From Channa striata (Eukaryota > Chordata > Actinopteri > Anabantiformes > Channidae): 64,000 nucleotides of DNA. Position 1 is the first letter of the stretch. Each line of letters begins with the position of its first letter. The DNA is taken from NCBI GenBank assembly GCA_033026295.1, contig CM065168.1:28074306-28138305 (forward strand), in the 5' to 3' direction. Made by a program: the position numbers and the translations under genes. Below, in pieces: positions 1-24,300 of the stretch. The notes below the pieces were generated by a model that saw only the letters and a list, made by a program, of their open reading frames with translations, did no database searches and was not told the DNA's origin.

Positions 1-114
1 CCCATGGGCAAATTCCACCCAAACTGAGTGGACTCAGTGGGTGAGGGTGAAAAACACCGAACCACTTTTATCCAAAGTGACTCACAGAGACATTTTGTAC
101 ATAAATGTACAGTG

Positions 115-245
115 GTGACAGCTCCCATTCAGGGTGCTCATCAACAGTAGGGGGCAACTGGGTGTTCAGTGTCAGCAGGGACTGGGGATTAAACCTCTGA
201 CCCTATGGTGCATGGACAAGTTGCTTTCCAACTGACCTACAGGCA
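115..245 (-). repeat. tRNA-derived SINE-like fragment
   Basis: On the minus strand it reads GTAGGTCAGTTGGAAAGCAA and later AGAGGTTTAATCCCCAGTCC, resembling degenerate A and B boxes of a tRNA-derived head, followed by text like the CACTGAACACCCAGTTGCCCC body of fish repeats. It is too degraded to name. Confidence 0.35.
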
Positions 246-2681
246 CACAAATGGCTTCAGAAAATGAGCAGTTTGCACATAAGTGGACCAGAAACCAAGT
301 AAGATATTAGACTACAATGCCACCAAAAGGGGAGAGCGGTGTGGACATCTTAGACAATATCAAGGAGTTTCTCCAGCACCAAGCAAACGACTGCATGCTG
401 GTCGCTAGTCGTCCTTTGCAGCCTACAACACATATGTCATTTGGATGGAGAACGTTCCTGAGCTGGACGTGTGAAAGCTTTACAAGCTTTGTTTTTCTGT
501 TTCCAACATTGCACATTGTGTATGCTATCACACCATGATGACATGTCTCCTGTGTGCTGTGGACACTCACAGACACACAAAAACACTGTTGTGCTATTTT
601 GTTCATTTCTGATTTAAAAGCAGTGCTGAAATAAAAATTACTTTCAACACAAATCCTCATGACTCATTTGTCTCGATTTTAAGCCAGCAGGTACATGTGA
701 CCCTTATAGAAGACGTGTCTTGTGTTAATTTATCCACATCACTCCATAAAATGTCCAATGTACAATGTACAAAAATGAGTGAATTGTCCTAGATGAACCA
801 TAATCTGGGAGAGGTAAAGAATGTTGTCATGTGTCATTTAATGGGATTTTATGGTTTCTGACACTTTTGGATAATTAAACATACACATGGTCAAATTGAC
901 CCAGGAACCGCAATGATCTTCCTGGGTCATAATAGGAGGGTTAAGCTATTTTTTTTAACATGTAATCTCAAGATCTGCTGTGTTTTAGAATGTTTATGAT
1001 ATCTAAACGTAAATGAAAAAAACTGAATTTCTAAAGTCCTGTCTCATATTCACCGTTTTGATCTTAGACCCAAGTATCTTCAGTCCACAGCAAACATAAA
1101 TTATTTGGCCTCTCAACTTACTGGGCAGTTTCTAAGTTTTGGTGCATGCCCACAAGCTTTAAACTAGTGGTGAATATGTTATTTTTGTTGATACTTCATA
1201 ATATTTGTTCCAATCTGTCCATTAGCTTCCCATCTGTAACAACAACAAAACACAATAACAGGCTTTGTCCTCAGGAGAGACCAAGCTGTGAGTTCTCAGT
1301 GTGGCTCAACAATAGTCCCACAGCCACAGCAGAGGAAGTAATAACCCATAAGCCTGGAGGAAGTTTTCCCGACTGCTAGGTTAACAGGAATGTGCTCACC
1401 TCCCGGCTGGATTACCTATTTAAGATGTAATGAGGCTTTGCTAGATTGTTCTCAGCCCGTTGCCCCTGCTTTCCTGTTCCACTGAACTTTTTCATTTTCT
1501 CACATTCTTGCCTTTACCCTTCACCCATTGTAACTCTCCCTTCCTTTACTGTATCCAGGCACCGCGTTTTAGCTGTGGAGGCCAACAAATAGTCCATTGT
1601 TGCCAGGAAGGAATGACCCCATAGCTCATGCAATCAGTTTCACTTTGATACAGAGGTTGAGGAGGAAGACAAGAAGACAAGCAGCAAGATGGTTTTGGTA
1701 GTGCAAGATGTTTAGGTTTGAGCTGGAAGGAAAAAATACAGTAAAAAAATCAGAAATGTGAGTAGAAAGTGAAATGCTGAAGAGGAAGATGAGCAGGGAG
1801 AAGATCAGGGGCCAGTCTCAGGCCTAACAGTGCTGTTGCTACTGGCAACCTGATTTATAGTGATGTCCTCTTGGCTGCTTTTCCACCCAAGTCCTGGAAC
1901 TGCAAAGAACACAAAAAGAACATAGCTCTTCCCCCCTTCTTTTCATGCTCGTCTTTTCTCTTTTACTACTTTCTCTTTTAAAAGCGTAAACACACATCTG
2001 ACTCGCTGGTTGAGCCGTTGCTCAACACTCAATAGGAGGCAAAGAAGAAAACAGCTAAATCAGCGTGGAGAAGGGCACTGACGACGTCCTCTTGGGGGCT
2101 CACCCTCCTCTTTCTGAGGCCTCCTCCGAGTCTGAGGTGAGCAAATGCAGTGGAAATCCAGTGATTGAAGTCCTTTAAGTGCCCTTGGAAATCACTGAGG
2201 CATTAGCAATAAAACACACTGGGCCCATGGCTTTTCCCTGAAAAGCTCTGAACGCACAAATGAGGGGGATGGCGCCCTTCTCTCCATGTCCTCTGTTTTT
2301 TCCACCTTCACATTTCTTATGCAACAAGACTTGGCCTTTGTGTTGCAGCAGCAGGACAGAGCTAATGGACTCTACTCTTGGTCTTGCTGACTGATTCCCT
2401 CTGAGGCAACAAGGGAGGGCTACACACCGCACAAAAAACATATTTGGCAATTCGAACACAGTGGACACAGTCACAGTTACACTGTGCTTTATGCCGCACG
2501 TCAAATCACACTTCTTCTTACACTGTTTTTAACTCTTTTTGCTAATTTTGCATCTGATTGTTGATAGTTTGCAGCTCTCATAAGCAATTTCACACTCAAG
2601 GGTGAATAGATTATATTTTGATCCTCAAAGGTCACTATAACTTTCATCTGTTCAATACTGTCCATTACATTTCTCAGCTGT

Positions 2682-2682
<1 letters not shown>

Positions 2683-2711
<29 letters not shown>
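2683..2711 (+). repeat. (TA)n microsatellite
   Basis: About 14 AT units in the flank downstream of chrnb1-like. Confidence 0.95.
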
Positions 2712-2712
<1 letters not shown>

Positions 2713-3713
2713 CCTGACACTGTACACTAAGCAGAAGGACGGAGGCAAAGGACTATGCATCAGGGCAACTATCCAAGATAAAACAACAAAGATCCATGAA
2801 TACACCAGGAAGATGGCTCCATGTGACGACCAACTCACTAAATACCTCCAGCAGCAGAAATCCATCTCCATCGCACATTACTCTGTTATAAACAGTAGCA
2901 CATTAATACCGTGCAGACCAATACCGTTAACATACTCAGGGACAGGAATTAACCATGATAAACTGCAAAACATTGAGGATAAAAATATATTTTGGGAAGA
3001 AAACACAAAAGGATAATGGTGGGCAATAACATGAACGTCTCATGTTCTACAATGCATAGCGTGAAAATGCATTTATGTTTGTGTTTTTGCTGCTGTTGAA
3101 ACATGCAATATGTTTAGTGAAGGAGGATATTTTCATGGAAATAAGATTAGATATTTGTAACAATCACTTAATCCTTCACATCACATCACTTAAATAAAAT
3201 GAGCACAAACTTATGTAAATGGATGGCTTAAATGATGGGAAAATTCAATTGCACCTTCTAGATTTTTTTTTCAAGTGTATAGGTCTTTTCCTGACATTAT
3301 TTCTGACATGATCATCTTTCCTATTAAACCAAATAAATCTGTTTGCCAGGAATGTCCTCAATGTCTTTATATCTAATAAAGCAATATCATATTACTGCCC
3401 TCTATTGCCTAAAAGTCCACATTACAAGGGAACCAATCTCCATCAGGAGACAACAAACAGGAGTTAGTTACTGCTCTTTATAAAGAAGGTGGCACACAGT
3501 CTCACTTTGAAGATTCATGTCTTTAAATTATTAGTCTCAATTTACAAACATCACAATCTGTTAAATATATGACTTAGACAAAAAACACTAAGAGCTAAGA
3601 AAACATTCCAGAGGCTGATGACAGATATATGGAAAGTTCAATCTGCTGGTGTCAAAAAAACACCAGGAAGAATTAGAAATCAAGTCATGGCCTAACAATG
3701 TATCAAAGCGTCC

Positions 3714-3718
<5 letters not shown>

Positions 3719-3762
<44 letters not shown>
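3719..3762 (+). repeat. (GT)22 microsatellite in the chrnb1-like 3' UTR
   Basis: Twenty-two uninterrupted GT units. On the transcript strand this is (AC)22, starting three bases after the TAG. Confidence 0.98.
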
Positions 3763-3763
<1 letters not shown>

Positions 3764-3765
3764 TT

Positions 3766-16611
<12,846 letters not shown>

Positions 16612-16748
16612 CTTTATTTGTCCAATCGTGTCCCTCATGACATCTTCTTCCAGCTTTACGTGCCACTGAAAGGCCTCACTGTCTGCTACAACCAGGCACT
16701 ATGACCTTCACTAGGAGCCGAGATGGATGGACGTCCAGCTCTGACGCA

Positions 16749-16760
16749 CACCTGCAGTTG
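16749..16760 (-). promoter_or_regulatory. Abutting E-box pair upstream of chrnb1-like
   Basis: On the minus strand this reads CAACTG directly followed by CAGGTG, about 138 bp upstream of the ATG. Paired CANNTG sites bound by myogenic bHLH factors are a known feature of muscle AChR subunit promoters. Use of these sites is inferred. Confidence 0.45.
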
Positions 16761-17879
16761 GGTTACAGCAGCCTCAGCAGCACAGGCTGTTCAGCTAACG
16801 ACACTCTCTCCTGTCTTTATGTCTTCTTCTTTGTGGCCGTGGCTCCGCGGGTGAAACCTCGGCCTGATTGGGTGCGCGTGCTGGGAGTGACGAGAGGACG
16901 GAATGTGTTTGTACTGGGAAGCCTGTGGGGTAGGCACCTGTTGGTGCTCACCAATCTGAGGTTGGGACGGTGGGTGGGAGGAAGATGAGGTGGGGGTGGG
17001 GTGGCAGGGAATGGAGTGAAGAAATGGCAGTGGACTACGGGTTGTGACAATAGAGATATTTTAGGGGGAGAACAAGTAGGCGGGGCACAATGTGGCCTTG
17101 AGAGCAGGAAAACAATGATGGTCTTTTTTAATAGGTGTCTATTTTGCTAATATGGCAGAATAAATGTGATTCATTTTATTATTTACAAGGTTGCAGTGGC
17201 TGAGAGTCCCCAGCTCCTCCAGTTTACATGTCCAGTTGTTCTTGTTCAAGATCTCGAATCCCAAGATGTTTGTGTTGTGGGTAAATTAAAATTGCTTTTC
17301 ATAGCACAAAAGTATGAGTTGGAACATCCTGCATCACAATGCAACAGCAACAAAGTTTCATTTTACACTGGACTCAAACTCTGGGAAAAAATGGGAAATC
17401 TAAATCTTTTGTGACCGGAATGAGTATTTGATGGGATTTGTATAATGTCTGAAGGCAGAGTTTGGTTTAGATGTGAGAAGAGTTTGGTTTTGACAAGGAA
17501 GAACATTGTTAGTCCTTCAACTTGCATCCATTTCAGTAATGTCAGAGGAGTCACCACAAGGCAAAAATACAACTTAGAAATAAATAAATATTTCAGTCAA
17601 GCTAAGATGACTTTGCTCCACACATGCTGTGGGAGTAAAAACCTGCAGGGTGAGGCAGGGTCTAAACTCACCAAAGGCCTTTAAGAGAAGCGGTGAGGTT
17701 CTGTCAGTACTAATGGAGAGATTTGATATGGTTTTATCTGATTTGCCAGGGAAAGAGCACCTCTGATTTGCTGGCGTGAACTTCGAGGTGAGCTTGAGGC
17801 AAGAACAGAAAAGCATATTGAATATGATTTAAAAATGGAGATGGATGTTGTTGCTATAGAAATGGGGAGAGAAGTAAGT

Positions 17880-17888
17880 CCGGAAGTG
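17880..17888 (+). promoter_or_regulatory. ETS/N-box-type motif CCGGAAGTG
   Basis: A consensus ETS-family site lies 1.27 kb upstream of the chrnb1-like ATG. The N-box core (TTCCGG/CCGGAA) gives synaptic expression in mammalian AChR delta and epsilon promoters, but there it lies close to the start. The distance here makes the role doubtful. Confidence 0.2.
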
Positions 17889-18528
17889 TAATGATCGATG
17901 AGACAAAGGCCTTCAACTGACCTCTGCTTTCTGCTGCTTCTTTGATCCTTCGTGTTGCTTTTTATGAAGCCGATGTCTCTTTTTGGATGAGTCGTTTTGG
18001 CTGTTACACAAGATAAGTAAATACGCACCCTCTTGTCTCTGGTTTTTTATTACCCTTACTTTTGTGTCTGAGGTTAGGCCATCCTCTCTCCTTCAGGCTG
18101 GTCATGGTTTCCAGTGTGAAAACACAAACAGACCATAAATCAGAGCCATGTTGAGAGTGGAGAGGAGAACGTCTCCGACTTGCCGTCCTGCATGCAGCTA
18201 GTCCCAGTATAAATACGTCTGCCAGAATGGCCCCTGTGTAGGTTTTGTCTTGTCAGCGAAACAGTGCAAGGTCAAATTGTGAGATAATAAGTTGCAGATA
18301 GAAATGAGTGCAATTCCAACAGTAGTGTGGCAGTAATAACCCTGTCAGGTCTGTGATACTGAAGCCCTATCAGCGCTGTCGCCACAATGAGCTGCTGGGA
18401 ATGACTCTCGGCCTTCACGTACTTCAGCTGATAGGGTTCATGATGGATGTATGCAAGAGTGTATTTACACACAGAAGTGTCAGGAAAGCCCATGCGGTTG
18501 GATCCTGTAACCAAAACCACTGCTAGTG

Positions 18529-18561
18529 TGTGTGTTAGTGTGTGTGTGTGTGTGTGTGTGC
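18529..18561 (+). repeat. (GT)n microsatellite, interrupted
   Basis: GT units with one TTAG interruption in the region between the two receptor genes. Confidence 0.9.
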
Positions 18562-19551
18562 ATGGCTATTAATAGCAGCGTGGACAGGTGACGAAGCCTT
18601 ACATATCCTCCCCTCTTTAAAAAAAAAAGAAAGCACAAGATTAAAAAGACAGGTGTATGTTGTAATGTGAGTGTGTGTCTGTGTTTGTACATCTCTAAGA
18701 AAGCGTGACATGAAGGGGCACCTACACTGTATAATGGGAATTCCACAGGCTATTGGTGCAGCTGGTGAATTGACTTGGCATGCTAGCCTGGGCTCCGACA
18801 TAAGAATAGCCTCTATACAAAACGCACACATACACCACGGCTGACAATACAAAGAGGATTACCATGGTTGCAGAAATATCCACCAAGCATGTGGCACACA
18901 CTCCAGCACATTCGGACGCAGAGAAATAAAAGGCATGCAACACGCTCTTTATAGAATCCAGTTTGTCTTGGCGTTTATTTGTTAACACCTACAACGCTGA
19001 ATCCACACTCTACTACAGCTATTACTCGCAGAAACACACCGGTAAATATAATGTATGTCAGGTGCACTAACAATAGTGTAAATGTTAAACAGTATAAGTA
19101 ACTTTGATACAATATTAAAGGATGTGTTCACCGTTTTCCAACAGTCAGTCAGTCAATAACCAGGTTTTGCTTGCTGCAACCATTCCTCTTCCTGTGTTAG
19201 TGATGGGAGGCACAGTCTCCAGTTTGCTACCTGTGAAAAAGAATTCTGCCTCCCAACTTGGTCACATAAAACTATAACTTTCTAAGTTATTTTCAACACT
19301 CAACTTTAAAGAAACTAAAAGCAAGTCTGTCTTTCCGCAACCTTGATTACCTTATTTGTCTGTGCTGTAAACCTGTTTACCAGTTTGCCTTGTTGCGGTA
19401 CACGTTGCTCCACTGGGTGATGTGTTTCATCAATCTTAAAAACCAAGTTCCTTACGATACTTGTGAATATTGTTCATATTCCACCTTAAATGTTGTGCAT
19501 GTGCAGTTACATTTGCAGACAAAAAATAAAGTACTGAATTGAAGGATGGAT

Positions 19552-20460
19552 TAGATTAGATTCAAGTACAAGTACAAGTACAAGGCAATGGAATGCAGTT
19601 TTATGTCTAACCCGAACTGCAATAAGCAGCAAGAACCTCTGACCAAACTATACAGGTTGTTGTTAACTATAATCAGGGATTTACAACGGATGAGCATAGA
19701 TTGGCATTTATACCATTGCTATAGTAGTCAGGGGTATGCAAATTGATATGTACATATAATACGGGTTGCTATTAACTAGATTGGAAATTTAAAGATAGAT
19801 AAAAAGTATATAATTGTTGCTATTGTAATCTAGAGTTTTCCATTTGCCATAATCTGGAATTTACATATGGATGTGTACAAATAGAAACTTACAAATATAA
19901 ATGTGTGATGGACGTATATTTATATGTGAGTATATACAGGCTAGTGCAATGAGTATGTGCAGTATTAAATAGTCCAATGGATATGGGGAGAACTTAGAGT
20001 TTATGATTGTGGGAGAGAGGTCAGTGAAGTCAGTGTGGGGCAGAGTTTTATGAGGAGACTCTAGGAAAAACTTTAGGAAAAAAAGCTGTTCCTCAGTCTG
20101 GTGGTAGAGAAAGAGGCACTGGTGAGCTTTCCTGATTCGGTTGGAGGGTTGGTGGTCCAGGACAGGTCCTCCGAGATGTGGATCCCAGGAACTTAAAGGA
20201 TGAAACATGCTCAATGGCCATCCCGTTAACATGGATGGGATCCTGTGAGCCTCTTTTCTCCTTCCTGAAGTCCACAATGGTCTTGGTCTTGTTTGTGTTA
20301 AGGAGCAGATTATTATCCGTTCACCAAGTCGCCAAATGCTGGACCTCCTCCCTGTAGGCAGTCTCATTGTTGTTGATGAGACGAGCACTGTGGTGCAAAG
20401 TCTGCAAACTTAATGATGGTGTTAGATCCATACACGAGCTTGCAGTCGTGGGAAAAGAGG
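19552..20460 (-). mobile_element. Degenerate LINE reverse transcriptase fragment (Rex1/Babar-like)
   Basis: Read on the minus strand the region gives broken RT peptides: SNTIIKFAD, then INNNETAYREEVQHLATW, then NLLLNTNKTKTIVVDFRKEK, VNGMAIEHVSSFKFLG, LIRKAHQCL. The catalytic FADD is damaged and several frameshifts are visible. A simple (AAGTAC)n-type stretch at 19566-19585 may mark the 3' tail. It sits between the two receptor genes. The clade name is tentative. Confidence 0.6.
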
Positions 20461-20888
20461 GAAACGTCCTAGATTTGTTAAAAATAGAAAGGTTGTCGCT
20501 TTTGTAAGGAATAAATATGAAATTGACTGGTTTATGTTTTTTAAAATTTTCTGAAAAATAACGAAGCTCTGTGACACCAAGCAAATCCAGGCTGCAAGTT
20601 AACAACTAACCAAAGGTGGGTAGAAATAATTCAGTGCTGGCTTTAGTATCTGTATTGTGACTGTTAATCCTTAAAATTTATGGTACATAAAGGACGCATT
20701 ATTAAAAATACTTTTTTATTTATTTTTATTTTTATTTTATTATATTCTATATTATTTTAAACTGTAAAGACTACAAATGGAAACAACATTCAGTTTGACT
20801 GTTATCAACCTATTTGCCAGTTCTCAGTCACTATCATGACAGAGTTATAGTTCAGGAGGTCTCCTACTAAAAATTATAGGCCAGTAGG

Positions 20889-20980
20889 TTTATTTTGGTA
20901 ATTTACAACATCCAGCAGTTGCAGCAGTAAATGTGACAAGACAAACGGACTGAATGAAAGTAATCCCAGTCTTGTTTATT
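20889..20980 (-). terminator. Candidate chrnb1 poly(A) signals
   Basis: AATAAA hexamers on the minus strand lie at 20980-20975 and 20894-20889, about 255 and 340 bases after the chrnb1 stop. Either could end the mRNA; nothing in the sequence decides which is used. Confidence 0.4.
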
Positions 20981-21233
20981 TCAACCCAAACAACAACCCT
21001 TCCCAAACCCTTTTCCTTACAAATGGAACAAAGTTGCAGCTCCACATTTAGTACTATAACAATGACAACAAAGGTCCAGCACAAAATAACACAACACTAA
21101 CCTGCTGTGCCAACTGACAGATTGGGGACATACTAGCGAACAGTTTAATACAGTAACTTCCTTGTCCCTGTTTCCTAATGTTGGCACATCAGTAAGAAGA
21201 TGATTTAAAGGAAACGAGTGCTTATTGTGTGTT

Positions 21234-21380
21234 TCAGGGGTACTTGAAGGGGTCAGTGGGCGTGTGGTTGAAGCTGGCGTCAGCAAAGATGGCCAACGTG
21301 CCCACGGAGGTGAAGACTACAAAGATCCAGAGGAACATTCGGTCTACCACCATGGCCACATACTGCCAGTCCTCCTTCAG
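21234..21380 (-). CDS. chrnb1: chrnb1 exon 11 (M4 and stop)
   Basis: Reads LKEDWQYVAMVVDRMFLWIF, then VVFTSVGTLAIFADASFNHT, ending with TGA at 21236-21234. It is the closest match in the window to the vertebrate beta1 M4. Confidence 0.96.
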   Translation of the reverse strand: MKEDWQYVAMVVDRMFLWIFVVFTSVGTLAIFADASFNHTPTDPFKYP

Positions 21381-24300
21381 CTGGACGAGTAAAACAGATG
21401 GACGGTTTAGAAGGTGATGAAGAGGTGATTCGATAATAGAGAATATAGTAAAGAAGAAGGTCATTAGGAAAAAGGTAGTGGTGGGAAGAGAGACAGGAAA
21501 AGTGTCAAAAGCAAAATTATTTTGTTTAATTACAGAACAATAAAAATAAACTGCAAACTTACCGCTTCATAGTCCTTCTCGGACTGCAGAGCCTCCGCGA
21601 TGTACGTGATGGCATCTATGGCTGACTTGAGCTCATCAGGTAGTGTAAGGTAATTACTGGGCCCTTCAATAAACTTTCTTAAGTCCGTACACATGCCTTC
21701 GGCTTGAAACCTACAGAACGAAAAACACACCCTCAATACGCAAATTAATATTTTATAGCAGAAAACATTATGATATTACCAATAAATCTGGATCATGCTG
21801 GATCAGGGGAAATTGCCAAATCCAAGATGAACAGATGCACATGGCCGTGCAGAATGTTTACCGTACAAGCATATGTCAGTTGCTTTAAAAGAGTCAAGCA
21901 TTTACGAGTCATTCAGTGAGGAATAAAGCCTAGGTCAGAGGAGCTCCCTGTTCTCCCCCTGCCAGCGCATCTGCATCTGCTGACTGGGCTGCCCTGGCTG
22001 AGAGTCTTCGTGTAGAGGTTTTGTGTGGGAGTGCTTCTGTGTTTACTTGTTTCAACAAAGTGCCAAGTCTAAGGCCTGTCATTAGTTTACATAATGTCAT
22101 AAGTTGAACAGTAATTCATACAAAGACAACCATTCACACGTCTTTGGACTGTGAGAGGAAACCAGTGTACCCAGAGGAAGCTCACACAAGCATGAGGAGA
22201 ACATGCAAACTCCAAACAGAAAGGCCACAGTGACAAAAATAATGTAGATAAAATATGTAATTTACATATTACAGTTACATAGACAGGTTACTCTTAAGTA
22301 ATCAGCTAACTTCTGACAACTGCTTTCTTCCAGAGAAATGTGGGAACAGAGTTTACATGTATTTATTTGTTTACAACATCATGTTTACAAGTGTATAATG
22401 TGGAATATGGACTATTCTTATTCTACATTTATACACACATTTCACTTTTTTGGCACATAAATACAGTATTTCTTCAGAAATGTAAATATCCTATGATCGG
22501 AATGTTACTGAACACACCGTTATCCCCTTCTCTGTCTTGTGAGTGGGCTGAGCAGGTGTCAGTCATTTGTGTTGGCCAGTTAGTGATGTTTAGGATAATC
22601 CAACAATTATAGGTGGGTGGGAAAAACAAGCAGGAGTGAGGAAAGGGAGAGAAAGGAGAGGAAAAGTATAATATCTATGTTTGGTAAAGTGTTAAACTAA
22701 TGTCTTTGGTTCGATGTATAATAACTGAGAGAAGTATGGGTGCAGTGTTTACTCTCCGTAAATTCACTTAACAGACACAAAATTCTTCACCATGTTGTGG
22801 TCTTTTGTTAGCTTAGCTCCGCCGTGCTAGCCGCATGAGAAGAGACTGAGTTCATGTGGGAGACACGTGTTGCACCAAACGTCTCTCAACTACATTTGAC
22901 GCTGGGAGATTATGAACATTTGTCGCACAGAAAAGACGTTTATTAGCGTATATGGATGTTTGGGGGACGTCTGTCTTAGAATAATTAAAATGTTGTTACT
23001 ACATCTACCAGTGTGTTTTTGTGTTCTCTATCATGCCACATTACAGTGTAGCTATAGGAAATGCTAACCAGAGATATCTACCTGGGGAAATTAGGTTTCC
23101 ATAATCCCCATAATATAAGTTCGTCAAGTCCAGGCTTTTCTTTAAGTACTCTCAGTTTTATGTAAACATTTAACATTTTATATGTTGACTCTCTTTAGTT
23201 ACATATAGGAGTTGAAAAACATCACAATCTTTATGTGTTTATTTGCTCGGCATTCCAACATGTTTGGAACTGTCACAGCTAATGTTGATAATTGTCAGTA
23301 TTACAAAAAGAAAATTAAAAAAATCACATTAAGAGTGATGTTTGAAAGGTTGGTAAATCATGTTGCAGTGTGTTTTCTCTGCTTCCCATTATGTGAATAA
23401 GGTTTAGGCCTGAGAAGTGTGCATATGGTAGATGGTTGGTGCAACATTTGTCACTGTGAGGGTCTCACTGGCACATGTCTAGAAACAACTGCTCATACCA
23501 ATTAAGGCTGCAACATCAAAACCGTCAAATGACACTTAGACGAAGACAATGAGTTCCACACTTCTGTATGGGTTATTACTTCAGTAACAGTCTACTGAGT
23601 AACCTTCTCAATATGTTTTTGTGCTCTGATTGTCACTGCTGCATTTCTACCCGTAATCACACACTTTGTCCTTGAGCAATGATATATGGATTTTCATTGG
23701 CTGCTCCCAACAGAGAGACATACCTAAACTCTAACTCTCCTATAGCCTTAAGTAATGGAACTACATGACTCTCTCTGCAGGTCGTCACACCTAAGATGTT
23801 TGTTTGTGAAATGACATTGCTATTGGGATGAAAGTTCTGGTTTTTACAACATGACTCTTTTGGATGTATTAGTCAGCAGCTGATATTGGTTAAAACAATG
23901 TGACACAGTAACCACATTATCTAAGCCATTTACAATGTACTGTACAACAGAACAAAGTGAAAACCTGTCTCGTCATCAAAAGTACTCTTAACTAATCTCC
24001 TGTTGCTCTTCTTGACCTTGTCTAAGTTAAACTAAAGTGGCATTTGGAGCACAGCTGCACTTTTGCAGACATCTGTTTTCTTATGAAACACCGTAGATAT
24101 TAAACACCTCTTCCACTAAAGAGCATTTGACATAAAAAAAAAAAACTGAATTAGAGCTGCAGGTGAACCAGCCCAACACTAGAGAGCAGTCTGGCACCAT
24201 GTCCTCAAAAACATGAAGGCTTGAGTGTGACTTGTCCGAGCAGAAAGCTGCTTTGGATGCACCTCACGAATCCGGGGCTTTACAGAGCGATGCTGCCGTC

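Larger units (their letters stand above)
1..3718. other. Flank downstream of chrnb1-like
   Basis: AT-rich sequence with a SINE-like scrap at 115-245 and a TA microsatellite at 2683-2711. ORFs here are short and have no recognisable motifs. The chrnb1-like 3' UTR must extend into the right end, but I found no clear AATAAA on the minus strand. Confidence 0.6.
16612..21233. other. Spacer between the two receptor genes
   Basis: It carries the chrnb1-like promoter side (E-box pair at 16749), a possible ETS motif at 17880, a GT microsatellite, the LINE fragment at 19552-20460 and the chrnb1 3' UTR with two AATAAA signals. No further gene is seen. Confidence 0.6.

Noticed and set aside
307..660. 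Overlapping ORFs of 117 aa (minus) and 73 aa (plus)
   Set aside because: They overlap on opposite strands, have no recognisable motif and no splice context. Best read as chance frames.
2100..2140. Donor-like TCTGAG|GTGAGC on the plus strand near 2137
   Set aside because: No open, protein-like exon precedes it and no partner exon follows.
16701..17050. Opposed ORFs of 95 and 77 aa upstream of chrnb1-like
   Set aside because: Low-complexity G/T-rich sequence read in both directions, with no family resemblance or exon structure.
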